The notes beneath the pieces were generated by a model that did no database searches, was not told the DNA's origin, and saw only the letters and a list, made by a program, of their open reading frames with translations. From Todiramphus chloris collaris (lineage: Eukaryota; Chordata; Aves; Coraciiformes; Alcedinidae): 64,000 bases of DNA. Positions 10,783-21,604 of this stretch are shown here, in pieces (position 1 is the first letter of the stretch; the number at the start of each line of letters is the position of its first letter). Both the position numbers and the translations under genes were made by a program. The stretch covers positions 4,261,441 through 4,325,440 of the forward strand of contig JANVCC010000125.1 of NCBI GenBank assembly GCA_025345505.1. The letters are read 5' to 3'.

Positions 10783-13304
10783 ACTCCTCCAGCAGAGCTT
10801 CAAGGAAGGCAAAGCAGAAAGAGGGTTTCTGCCCCAAACCATTCAGAGTATGCAGTGTTTGACATCATTGACTGGCTTCCACACTTTGTCATGCATGTAA
10901 AAAATGTTACAGTTGTGCCAATAGACCAAATATTTTAGTGAAACCAGAAAAGGCATGATGACTTCCAAGAGTTTTCCATGCAACTTGAAGCACATCAGCC
11001 CACTAAGCAAAAAGAAAGAAGATTCAGGGGAAAAATGTGCAACTGTATTGAGTAGGATGTTGTCAGTCTCTTCCAATTATTTCAAGTCATTCCTACACTC
11101 CTGTGAAATTGCTGATTTTGTGATTTTTAACATCCCTGGAGAACCTTATTCTCATTTCACCAATCCTTTTGCAAGCTCCTGGGTTTTCTCTGGCAGAGTT
11201 GCTTTGGAGTTAGTGATAAAGTCTGAAGTAGTTGGAAAAAAACCTGGCATGTTGCTTGGGACAAAGCATCCAGGCATGAGTGTACCCATGTGCCTACACA
11301 ATGGTACAGAAAACTAAGCCTATGCCTGACAAAGGTATGTGAAAGATTTATGTATCCCTTGATATGGGGACTATTTCTCACCCCATGTTCCAAATGAGCA
11401 AATCAAAATGAAGTCTACTCTGTTTTCTCACGGCTCCAGCATCAACAGGTACCTCAGCATGGGCTGTAGCCTCTTCTGCTGATCCCAGATTTCCATCGGT
11501 TGATCTAGTTCCCCACCTAGTCCCACAAGACTTTTGTGTGTTGAGGAGTGGGAAGACAGGGAAGGAAATCAGCAATGTCTGTCTGTAAATGTGGGTCCTG
11601 ATGTAAAAGCACTCTTATTAGAAGGAAAGCAAATGAGCGTGGCTCATTTTATATTAATCAAGCCCCTGAAGAGCACAGCCTTCTTGGAAGGAAACGCAGA
11701 AAGCAATTGTCACTTATGATGAGGGAAAGGACAAGTTCAATCAGCACATGGGCTTTTAGGTTGTGTTGCCGAGTCTGATCAAGGTGAGGCAGGATCTGAG
11801 TTACAGCTGATGTTTGAAATGGCCCCAGGGTCATCTGCTCCATCCCCACGCTTCTGGACCACAATTGTTGTCTCTGTCTTAATCTCCTTAGGCCCATGTT
11901 TTCCAAAAGAGATAAGCAGCTTTTCCCTGCATAAATGGCACATCAGTGGTTCTTATGTGCCTCTCAAATTGCCTTCCAAATTTTCCAGCAGCCTCCACAG
12001 GCTTTGTCTAAACCCAGAACACCTCTGTAGTCAGAGGGGGAGAGATGTTTTCTAGACTCCATGGTGTCCCTTGGATGGGGTGGGAAATGCTGGGAAGAGG
12101 GTGAAGGTCTTTCAGTGCAAATGGGTTTGCCTTCCATTGAAGAGCATCACGAAAAGAGTGAGCCAGGTTTCACGCAAACTGCAGCAGTTGTGTTCACTTC
12201 TTGAAGTACAGTGGGCTACAAAACTTGAGGGTCATTGAGAATAAGAAGGAAAAGAGGCAAAAAAGGAAAAAAAAACAAAAAAAAAAGAAGAAAACCCTAT
12301 ACAACAACTATGTTGCTTGTATATTTTGAATTTAATATGACTTGACTGTGTCCCTTAAGCTTATTTAAGCATTCAATTTTGTTCTCTTGTTCTGTCCCCG
12401 AGTACGTATGGATTTCACACACATTTAAGTTTAACAGGACAGAAGAAAGTTCCTTGTAATTGAAACAGGCTTTTCGCACAAGTCAGGATGTTATGTTCAG
12501 CACTCAGAGGTAGAAAAACATGTTCTTTCTGTCTAAAGTGACTTCTTTTCAGATTAAAGGAAACAGCCGTGAGAAGGGAGAAAAGACACTCTCTCCAAGA
12601 AAAACACCAACAACAAAACAGTTGCTGAGCTCCGTTCAAAGGGAATAACCTTAAAACTTCATGAGAGAAAGCAGAGAAGGACTCATGCAGCATCGTGACA
12701 CGTGTCTGGGGAGGAGGAGGGGAGAAAAACATCAGTCATTGTAATAATTTTTACAGCTGTTTATGGTCAAAGTAAGCCTGAGAAAGCCTGGGTTCCGTTG
12801 CCTCCTTTGCCACAGATTGCCCTTACGACCCGGGGCAAAGCGTTGAAGTGCCATACGCTGCTGTCCTCCCTTGCTGGTGCGGGGTGTAGGAATTACCTGG
12901 CTCTGGAGGGGCTTCCTGGGACTGAAACATTCACCTGCCATGGCACTGCTGATGAAGCAGGGTACTGACAAATGCGAGCAGCTGGTCTCTGCAGTGAAAG
13001 ACATAGAAAAATCAATGAGGAGAGTGGTCAAACTCTAAAGCAGCACATGGACATCAAGAAGTAAAATAGATGACAAGTCATGGCATCTTGAAACAGCATT
13101 GCACCTGCAGAAGTTCTGAACTTTGCTGGAAGCCTCTGCAGGGTGTTTATGACCACAGGCAGCACTGAGGAGGATTTGAACCCTGGTACCCAGGGCTTCA
13201 ACAGACAGACTTTTCTAGATGGTCTCAGTAAATATGGCAGGAGAGTGGCAAGCCATCCAATAAATGGTTTCCCCATTATCATAAGGAGACATGTTCCAGC
13301 ATGC
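10783..13304. other. unique sequence between CR1 copies, no gene recognised
   Basis: No convincing exon or RNA gene. An A-rich low-complexity stretch lies at about 12254-12297. Open frames up to 120 codons (10955-11317 plus) show no protein-like features. Confidence 0.5.
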
Positions 13305-13705
13305 ATCATAGAATCAGTCATAGAATCATAGAACCGTTCTGGCTGGATGAGCTGATGAGATTTAAGCTCATCATGAGATGAACTTTAAGCTCATCAAGTC
13401 CAACTGTTAACCCAGCACTGCCAGGTCACCACTAAACCATGTCCCTCAGCACCACATCTCCACGGCTTTGAAACCCCTCCAGGGATGGGGACTCCACCAC
13501 TTCCTTGGGCAGCCTGAGACAGGGCCTGACAATTCCTTTAGAGGAAGAAATCATTCCTTGTGTCCAACTTAAACCCCCCCGGGTGCAACTTGAAGCTGTT
13601 TCCTCTTGTCCTATCTCTTGTTACCTTGCGAGAAAATACTGAGCCCCACCTCGCTCCAATCTCCTTTCAAGTAGCTGTAGAGAGCAAGAAGCTTTCTCCT
13701 GAGTT
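13305..13705 (-). mobile_element. CR1 LINE 3' fragment with internal duplication, minus strand
   Basis: Reverse-oriented CR1 3' end. Degenerate CATAGAATCA tail units lie at 13306-13333. It continues with 'caagtccaactgttaacccagcactgcc', 'accactaaaccatgtccctcagcaccacatct', and ends near 'gtagctgtagagagcaagaagc'. A short segment containing TTTAAGCTCATCA is present twice (about 13361 and 13384), a local duplication inside the element. Flanking TTATAATTATA-type AT sequence follows at 13706-13742. Confidence 0.93.
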
Positions 13706-14096
13706 TATAATTATAAGGTCTTTCCTTGAGTTATAATTATATCTGGGGGGAAAAGGAAAACAAAAGGAAAAAAAAATATATGCTTAGGTCCAATGAGCTA
13801 TACAGTTACATGATCAGCCTTTGATTTCAGCATATAGAAAAAACAATTGGGTGAAATACAGATGTGGCAAAACCACAGAGCTTCAGTCATGTGAGCATCA
13901 AAGGAACAGATCCCGAGAGGTGCTGAGCACTCTTCAACTCCATTAGTTTCTGTGGTAGGCTGGAAGCACATGGCTTTGCAAGGTTTAGACATGGAAGGTC
14001 ATTTGAATTGCTTGAACCTGGAGAACAAAGCTGGAAACGAACTGTTGTGTGAACTTTTGGAGGTTTGGGGGTTTTTTTTGCTTATCTTTTCTGACA

Positions 14097-14345
14097 TCAC
14101 AGAATCACAGAATGGTGGGGGTTGGAGGGGACCTCAAAAGATCCTCTAGTCCAACCCCCCTGCCAGAGCAGGACCACCTAGAGCAGGTCACATAGGAACG
14201 TGTCCAGGTGGGTTTGGAATGTCTCCAGAGAAGGAGACTCCACAACCCTCTGGGCAGCCTGGTCCAGAGCTCCAACCTGCACAGTGAAAAAGTTTTTCCT
14301 TATGTGTCTGTGGCACCTCTTATGCTCCAGCTTGCACATCACCCG
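14097..14345 (-). mobile_element. CR1 LINE 3' fragment, minus strand
   Basis: Reverse-oriented CR1 of a second subfamily type. The left edge reads TCACAGAATCACAGAATGG, then 'gttggaggggacctcaaaagatc', 'tagtccaacccccctgcc', 'gagcaggaccacctagagcagg' and 'gtccaggtgggtttggaatgtctccag'. About 250 bp remain. The first part of the CR1 3' region is clear, and similarity fades near 14345. Confidence 0.95.
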
Positions 14346-14689
14346 GCTTGGATCTTTGCATGTAAACCAACGGAGATGTAGACCCTGGGTGCTGGGAAGG
14401 TGGGGACAAGAAGACGACCTAGAGGTCTTGCCATTTGCTATCTGGGAGTGTTCAGAAATGAGTGGTGGAGGTGCCACCTTTTAGCGAGCTGGTTGCGATG
14501 GGCAATATCAAAGGTGGAAGTGTGTTGCAAAGATTTTCCTTTTAACTTTGAGTGTAAGGGTCATCAGTTGTGCTGCAAGGGGGAGGAATATGTGAGTGTG
14601 GAAATGGAGTGGTTTATTCTAAGAAAGAGAAAACGATCGTTGGTATTTTTGTGAAGCAAACAAACAAGGGACCACTATTACCTTGAAGT

Positions 14690-15730
14690 TCTTTTGAATT
14701 TTTAAAGCTGATCTCACGATATTAAAGCGATAAAAAAGGAGAAATATAAGTTGGAATAAAATGTAAAATATTTTTTAAAACAGGAAAATATTAAAATTAT
14801 ATAAATAGATTAAATTAAGAGCATAAAAAAGTAAGAATAGGAAAATAAAGGCATTAATAAATAGAATTAATAAAAAATTAAAATAAAAATAATAACATTT
14901 TAAAGAAGAAAAATAAAAAAGAAAATAAAAAGTAATTAAAATACATTAGAAATGAATACATAACATTAAAGTAAATTTGATAAAAACAGAGAAATAATTA
15001 AATAAATAGATAAAATAAAATAAAATGAAAGTAAATTAAATAAAAATGGAAAAATAAATAACAAAATAATAAAATAAAATAAAAAGAAAACATTTTAAAA
15101 GAAAAACAAAATTAAAATAAATTGCCATTAATAAATAAATCATTAGATAAAGTGAAAGTAAATGAAATAACACTAGAAAAATAAAATAAATAAATCAATC
15201 CAAATAAAAATAGAAAAATATATTAAAAATTAAAAAAATAATTAAATAAAAAATAACAAAAGTAAATAAAATAACATAAAATGATTTTTTTAAAAGAATA
15301 AAAAATTAACATTAACAAATAAATAGATAAAAGTAAAAAAGTAAATTAAATAAAAGCAGAAAAGATAAACAAATTAATTCAAAGAAAAAAAAGGAAAACA
15401 AGTAAAAAATCAAATAAGAAAATATTAAGTTAAATTGAATCAAATAAAAATTGAATTAAATATTAAAATAAAATCAATAAAAAGGAATAAAATAAAATAG
15501 AAAATAAAAGTAAAAAAAGAGTAAAATAAAATGAACTAAAATAATAACATTTTATAAAAGAATAAAATAAAATAAAAATTTAAAATAAATAAAAAGAATA
15601 AAATAAATAAAAAGAATAAAATAAATAAAAAAGAATAAAATAAAATAAAATAAAATAAAATAATTTAAAAAAGAATAAAATAGAAATAAAATAAAATAAG
15701 TAAAATAAAATAAAATAATTAAAAAATAAA
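14690..15730. repeat. 1-kb A-rich AAAAT/AAATA-derived low-complexity tract
   Basis: About 1,040 bp made almost wholly of A with scattered T, few G and very little C on the plus strand. The right-hand 170 bp (about 15560-15730) is a fairly regular pentanucleotide array of the AAAAT type. Further left the units are increasingly degenerate, with G substitutions giving AAAAG and AATAG variants. This looks like one pentanucleotide microsatellite that expanded and decayed. It stops abruptly at the CpG-rich sequence that starts at 15731. T-rich minus-strand frames through it (poly-Phe/Tyr/Leu) are not genes. Confidence 0.93.
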
Positions 15731-16160
15731 GTGTCTCTCGGCTCCGCTCCGCTCCGCGCGCTGCCGCGCTGTCTGGAGCTGGGAGCCCCGGGCGGTCGCG
15801 CTGCCGGGACGGGGCAGAGCAGCTCCCCGGGTGCCCGCGGCAGCGAGGAGAGGCAGCGGGGGCCGTGCCCGCACCCCGTGCTGCCACCTATGGCCCTGCT
15901 CGGGGAACGCGCTGCCGAGGCGAGCGCTGCCGCTGCCCCGGCCGAGCCTGCGGTGGCCCCCGAGGCTCGGAGGAGGTGGCGAGCGGTGGCCATCGGCTGC
16001 GGTGGGAAAAGCCGCGGCAAGTATTCGCACCGCCGCTCTTTTGCGAAGGTTTTCCTTCTCGTGAACGCAGGTTCCAAACAAGGGAACTTGTCAGAGAGGT
16101 TCCCTTTATGTGACCGTTCCGAGTGCTCTGGTTTTGACCTCGGCGTCACTCTGTCCCCCA
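15731..16160. promoter_or_regulatory. CpG island (orphan, no gene assigned)
   Basis: A sharp switch from A-rich repeat to about 330-430 bp of GC-rich, CpG-dense sequence. It includes repeated GCTCCGCTCCGC, GGGCGG (Sp1-type) near 15790, and CCGCGG. CpG density falls off after about 16060. Such islands usually mark promoters of vertebrate genes. A GATAAAATG string (TATA-like) lies at about 16174-16182. Both strands are open for more than 100 codons here, for example 15731-16216 plus. That is expected from GC-rich, stop-poor sequence, and I see no recognisable protein. Confidence 0.7.
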
Positions 16161-19100
16161 CTGGAAGGCAGGCAGATAAAATGCAGCTCCTTTCAGGACC
16201 AACATCAGTGCTTTGACAGCTTCCGACTCATTGAAATAGTCTTCTTCCCCCCCTCCACTCCAAAAGTGTGCTTTACGCTCAGACTACTGGTTCCCAGCCT
16301 CCGGTTCCTGGATCTCCACCAGCTTTTGGCCTTGCCAGAGGAGGTAGGGTCCCTCTCCCTCTGTACTCTGGCCAAGAGTGATGTGTAAAGCTCCGGTGAT
16401 CCCCACGAGAGTGTGTCAGTGGAATGGGCACATGGAAGAGCTGTGGGGGAGTGGGGAAAGGGGACTGGAGCCACAGTGAATCTTGGTGGTCAGTGTGGAG
16501 TGGGAAGGCGGTAGGAGGACTTAATCATCGTCTTCTTCTGACCCCTTCCTAGGCAGGGAGGGGAGAAGAGGAAAGACCAGGATCAGTGCAGATCTCTGGG
16601 GAGAAAAGGGGAGCTGTGAACTTCTAGGCTCGGGGGTCCATCAATCCTTCCTGCTTCCAGACCCATCATCACAAATGCTTTCAGAGGGAAGTTTCTGTCC
16701 TCTCCTTTGACATCTAAGAGCTTTGGGACCTTGGTGATGACTTGTCTTCCTTACCAGTAACACAGTCTCTCGTCTAAGCTGCAGGCACTATCACTGGCCA
16801 TGACTATGTGTGTGCTGCTGCTTGCTCCCCTCGCTAGGACCCCTCTTCTGGCCTTCATGAAGTTGTACCCTGACCCTGGTCTGAAAAAGCAGGTTGACTA
16901 AAAGAGAGGGCTGGAGTTCATGTCACTTGGGAAGGTGGGACAGCTGCCCTGCCTCACTTCACAACTCTACAAAAGGGGTTTAATGCTGAATTCCTGGGTT
17001 AGGAGAAGTCTCTGAGCACGCTGCCCAAGAATGGAGGTCTTTGAGCACAGGCACTCCTTGAGCACAGGCAGTCCATTCATGTAATAAACACAGCCAAAGG
17101 GAGGGGGAATGGGAATTTTCCCCTCTCCTGTACTTAGAAGAGGCTGCAGTTCCTGTGTTTGACATGTGATGACGTGAGTGTTAACATTGCTGAGCTGTCC
17201 CTGCCAGCAGAAACCACAGCTGGTCACAGGAATGAAAATTCATTAAAAAAAAAAAAAAATTAAATTGATGACAACAACAACAACAGCGAGGTAGAAACCA
17301 CAAGCCAGCGGTCACGTGAGAGGAAAAGCATGGGAAAATCCCTTTCAGACCCTGTGTCCGGCTGAGTTCTTTCACGTCCCTCTTTGGCAGAAGGATGTGG
17401 CTGGCTGGAAATTGGAAATTTTCAAGCAGATCTTTAGCCAGACACAATGCGAGGTGTTGTAGATGTAAAACACAGTCCTAGCTGTTGCTGGAGGGGAAGT
17501 AAACTGATTACTTACAAGTTGTCCTGCTTTGCAGTTATCCTCTTCAAACAGATCCCCTGGGAAGCCCAGACATCCCCTGGTTTTTTTTTCCTGCTATCCT
17601 CATTTACATCTCTGATACTTGGGGCTGCCACTGATGGGGGGGACATGGAGGGCAGGACACTCTTCCAGCAAACTGGGGTCAGTTTCTTTACGCTGCAACG
17701 ATGCTTCCAGCAGATTTGAGGGGCAGATGTATTAACCCCATGGGACCAGAAGCCTACCCTCACAACGTGGGAAGTGGGAGGGCAGCGTTAACAAACCTAA
17801 ACCAGCTCTGAACAACCACCAGCCCAAACAGCCTCTTTCTATCAGTAGCTTCCAAAGCAGGTGCAGAGACTGGGCAGATGGAAGGTGTTTTGCTCTCCGT
17901 TTCATGTCTCCTGTATGCACTCTGCAGTCTGAGACCAGCTCAGGCCCCTGATCTGTGCATCCTATTCCTTCTCCCAAAATCTCTTTGCAGATCCTCAGGC
18001 CTGATGCTTTTACCCACAGATATTTCCCATCCCTTTTTGATCTTGACCAGTTTTGCCTCTGACAACGAGAGGCGTTTTCTGTGCAAGAAGAATGGTCTAA
18101 ATTCAAAGTGTGAGTAAGGGTGGAGGGATTACTTATCCGTAATGTTTGCTGTTTTCCTTTGCTGTCAGAGAGAAGCAGGGACTTACAGCTGGATCCAACT
18201 CGTGCCTTGCCATCTGCAAAGCCCAGACAGGAAACAGACCATGGGCAAAGGCAAAAAGAGCCTAGTGGAGAGGAGACTGATAGTTGCATCCTGGTTGGGG
18301 TTTTGCATAGCAAAGCCAGCGTTTGCTATAAAACCCATCATTCAGCACCTTCCCAAAAATGTTATGGGTGAGTTGGCCTTATGAGCACCACCATGGTGGT
18401 CTGGAGATGGTGTGTTCCAGAATCTGTTGTGCCCTGCAACCTCTGATTTTCCTGGTGGTGTCAGTTTCTCTTTCCTCCGGCAATGACATTGGAAGGTCCT
18501 GGTGGCACCATACACAGGGGGCAGGGGGTACATTCACCAACATCTCAGTGTGTTCTAGTGCCATTGGCTCAGTGACTACCTCAGGAGGAACCTTTGGGCA
18601 CTATGGAGACTGGCACAGGGAAAAACTCTGTTAATGCAACTTCTCCATCCCTTTCTATGGCATGGCTGCTCACCCAGGTCCACTCTCCAGCGTGATACTC
18701 CCCTTTTTATGTGAGGACCCAAAGGCTGCCCTTTTTCACCATGTGAGCAGACCAGAATGGAAACTTGCCTCAAGACTGGTCAAACCAGTTGACTTAGAGG
18801 TAGGCTGGTATAAAATAAGCTATTCTCTCCAGGGATTACATGCTTTGGTGATGTTGGCCGGATGTAAGGAAAGATATATGTCTCCCCAAACTCAGATTTT
18901 AAGACACTGGATGTGCTGAGAGCAGCTCTTGCTCTGTAAATGGACTTCTTTGCCCTCAGAGGAACCCTGCAGCAGTGAGTTTCACAGATCCCCGTGCACC
19001 ATGGTAAAGTTATTTCCTCTTAATCGCTTCACAGATGTGCAAAACCAGAGAGACCGGTTGTATTACCGCATTTGGTTACCTCAGCTGATTACACACCCAA

Positions 19101-19400
19101 ATCCTCCCGTGCTCCTGTTCACTGTTGCAATTCACCCCTAGTTCTCCTTGGAGGGCACACAGAGAGAAACGGGGAGATCAGACGTCTCCTCTCTATGTTT
19201 TTAAGGTGTGGGTCATGTTTACACTGTCATTAAAGAGGGTTTGGAGATTAACGGGTCTGTTTACCTAGGACAGCATAGAAATGGCCTGCGGTGAAATTTG
19301 TCATTGCCACCATCCCTGTTGCCCATTCCCACAAAGATGACCTTTCCATCCATGCCTTGTTGGAGCAGTAGGGGTTGGAAATGGGTTTAGTTTTTCCAGT
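16161..19400. other. unique sequence, no gene recognised
   Basis: Unique sequence of moderate GC with no recognisable exon or repeat. An A run lies at about 17244-17259, followed by (ACA)n. A CRE-like TGACGTGA is at 17170-17177 and a CTCF-like core at 18511-18524. Open frames up to 193 codons (17732-18313 minus) have no domain-like features. Confidence 0.45.
17041..17074. repeat. 17-bp tandem duplication
   Basis: The 17-bp unit TTGAGCACAGGCACTCC is directly followed by a second copy differing at one base (C to G). This is a simple local duplication with no evident function. Confidence 0.9.
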
Positions 19401-20262
19401 GGCACCTTCTGGTACTTTTTCCTTGTGCTGCACTTCTTTGTCTTAAAGCACAGGAAAGATGCCAGCTGCACCTTGCTCTGACTGACCCCTCCAGCCACCA
19501 GAAAAGTGTCCCCCACTTCCCCCCCCACCCCAAAGCCATGGCAGAGCTGCCCTGTGGGACTCACAGGGGCAGGACCCACCGCTTTGCATCAGCCAAGCAT
19601 CACCGAAGCCCTCCTGCTTGTACCTCCGAGGGCTGCGTAAAAGGAAGCTGGAGAAAGAGATGCTGAGAAGAAATCCCCGCGGGGGACCCGGAGGAGCAGG
19701 GAAACCTCCCTGAAGGAAAGCAAACCGGCCAAACAAACTCCCGAAAGGCTGGAGAGAGAAAGGGAGAGATTTCCATTCGGAGCATGCACGGTGCTAATCC
19801 AGCATAGCCGCCTGTCGGCTAAAAACAAGCATTTCAGGCCCCAGCTGCCCCTTTGCTCCAGTCCCTGCTTAACTGGAGATGTCACAGATGCCTTTGGCCA
19901 GCAATACTGCAGTGCTGGCTGGGGACGAGGAAAGGTTGGTTCGCCGCGCTCCACCACAGCCAGGGTTTGTTGTTCAGCTCCCCTAAATGAACATTTTTTC
20001 TTCCTTTTCCCCTTCCCCTTGAAGTTTATTTTGGGGTAAAAGAGCTTTGTAGGTGTGGAAATGGGGGTAAAAGGGATGGATGAGGTGAAGGGAAGGGAGA
20101 AAGGGGAAGAAGGCCAAGGGAAGGGGATGGAGGTGCCCCAGAAAATCCCTGTGGAGAGAAATGGGGTGCTCCTCACCCACCCTGAGGCAGTGGGACAGAA
20201 GGTGAGGGCAGCTTGGATTTTTACCTCTCCCCCTTGGGATGGATCTGAATCTATCCAGTGAT

Positions 20263-20295
<33 letters not shown>
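20263..20295. repeat. 33-bp poly(G) run
   Basis: Uninterrupted G homopolymer of 33 bases within the GC-rich region upstream of the candidate promoter. It could form G-quadruplex structure. Its true length is uncertain because sequencing and assembly handle such runs poorly. Frames reading through it as poly-Pro or poly-Gly are artefacts. Confidence 0.95.
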
Positions 20296-20296
<1 letters not shown>

Positions 20297-20669
20297 GGGA
20301 GAGCAGCAGCCCCGAGAAGGGGAAGGGGAAAGGAGCTGGTTTCCTCCTCCTGGAGTAGAAAGGGTTAGAGTCAAGGGGCAGGTCCTGAAGTCTGGTAGTA
20401 TGAAGTCCCCCTGATCTCCCCCCTTTTCTCCAGCCTTATCCCTCTCCCCTCCATCTCCTTCCCACATTCCCCCTCTATGCTCCGAAGGCTCCTCATTACC
20501 AGAGGATTTTCCTCGGGCTGTAAACCCGGAGACCAGCACCTTTACCCCAAAGCTGCTGGGATGCAGCATGTACCTTTTCCCCAGTCCATGTCCTCCTCCT
20601 CCTCCTCCATCTGCTCAAAGTCTCCCTTCCGCTCCATCCCTCTGCCACCCAGGGGTGAGACAGATTCTT

Positions 20670-20696
20670 CCCCCCCCCCCCCCCCCCCCCCCCCCC
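20670..20696. repeat. 27-bp poly(C) run
   Basis: Uninterrupted C homopolymer, about 375 bp downstream of the 33-bp G run. A further G run of 15 lies at 21150-21164, just after a T-rich stretch. Together these are strong structure-forming and error-prone sequences next to the CpG island. Confidence 0.95.
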
Positions 20697-20819
20697 ACTC
20701 CCCACCCCCGATATATGTGTGGGTTGATGGAGCAAGGAGTTGGAGGGGATGCTAGCAAAAAGGTTAAAATAAAATGAAATAAAATACGAAAGGGTTAATG
20801 GCTGTTGCTGTCTCCTGCC

Positions 20820-21430
20820 TGGGCAAACCGTGTGCCCTGGTGCAAAGCCACCGCCGAGCCGGGGACCGCGGGGAGCTCCTGCCCCCGTCCGCCTGCCGGG
20901 CTCCAGGGCAGGGGAAGCCGCTGCCCCGGGGCTCCCCCCGCGTCCTGCCCGGTCTCCCGTCCCCCTACCCCGGGCTGCTAGCTCCCGGGTGGCGTGGGGG
21001 GTGGTGAGAGAACCTCAGCAGCCTCTTCTCCCTCCCAGCACCCAGGGAGAGACGAGCCGTGTCCCTGCGCATCCCTCTGCGGGTTACCGGCACCTCTCCC
21101 GCACTGAACCCCCGCAGGTCGATTGATTTTTTTCTTTTTTTTTTTTTTTGGGGGGGGGGGGGGGAGCAGAGCCCTTGCCATCCACCCCTCCCTCCCCCCA
21201 TCCCGGCTTCCTCTTCACCTCCTGGCTCTCCGCTTAGGGCTAAGCTGACCCGGGGAGGCTCTGCTTGCCCAGCCGCCAACGCAGTCCGGCTCTCGCTGGC
21301 TCCTCTGCTCCATCCATCCATCCATCCATCCATCCATCCATCCATCCATCCATCCATCCATCCTTCCTCTCCTCCTATAGGCTAGCGGAGCATGCCCGAT
21401 GCGATACCGTGGCAGTTAGGGTCCTTGCCT
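20820..21430. promoter_or_regulatory. CpG island of the candidate plus-strand promoter
   Basis: GC-rich sequence with frequent CpG, densest at about 20845-21010 (for example GCCGCGG-like, CCGGGCT and CCCGCGTCC strings) and continuing at lower density to about 21430. It lies 150-750 bp upstream of a canonical TATA box and is flanked by microsatellites. CpG islands in birds mark promoters of many housekeeping and developmental genes. Orientation is inferred from the TATA box and splice donor downstream. No protein-coding frame here is convincing. Confidence 0.7.
21311..21363. repeat. (CATC)n tetranucleotide microsatellite
   Basis: About 13 uninterrupted CATC units. It is a likely length-polymorphic marker lying inside the candidate promoter region. 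Confidence 0.97.
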
Positions 21431-21466
21431 ATAGCTGCCTGTTTTTGCAAAGCTCCGATCTGTGCG

Positions 21467-21549
21467 TGTGCGTGTGTATGTGTATGTGCATTTTATCCCT
21501 CCCTCCTATCCCTCCCTCCTATCCCTCTCTCTCTCTCTCTCTCTCTCTC
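21467..21549. repeat. mixed GT, CCCTCCCTCCTAT and CT simple repeats
   Basis: A (GT/GC/AT)n stretch (21467-21488) is followed by two 15-bp-spaced CCCTCCCTCCTAT copies and then a perfect (CT)n run ending near 21549. The CT-rich sequence ends 25 bp before the TATA box. CT/GA stretches are common just upstream of vertebrate promoters. Confidence 0.9.
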
Positions 21550-21574
21550 ACTCTAATGTGTGATCTGGAAAGCT

Positions 21575-21582
21575 TATAAAAG
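21575..21582 (+). promoter_or_regulatory. TATA box (TATAAAAG), candidate core promoter
   Basis: Consensus TATAAAAG on the plus strand, downstream of the CpG island and CT repeat. With usual spacing, transcription would start near 21603-21610. The next 600 bp then end at a strong splice donor, which supports plus-strand orientation. The position and motif are directly visible; promoter activity is inferred. Confidence 0.5.
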
Positions 21583-21604
21583 CCTGATGTAATCCTTAAT
21601 GCAG

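Noticed and set aside
14200-14484. Open frames inside the CR1 copies (also 1573-1818, 10503-10772, 54693-54929)
   Set aside because: They are retrotransposon 3' sequence, not host genes.
15580-16161. 193-codon minus-strand frame and overlapping frames over the CpG island
   Set aside because: It is half CpG island and half T-rich repeat read as Phe/Tyr/Leu. This is compositional, not coding.
17732-18313. 193-codon minus-strand open frame
   Set aside because: No signal peptide, domain or splice context. The length is within chance expectation for 64 kb at this GC.
19589-20569. 326-codon minus-strand open frame
   Set aside because: It reads the 33-base G run as poly-proline. Composition is GC/pyrimidine driven, with no domain-like content and no splice or promoter support.
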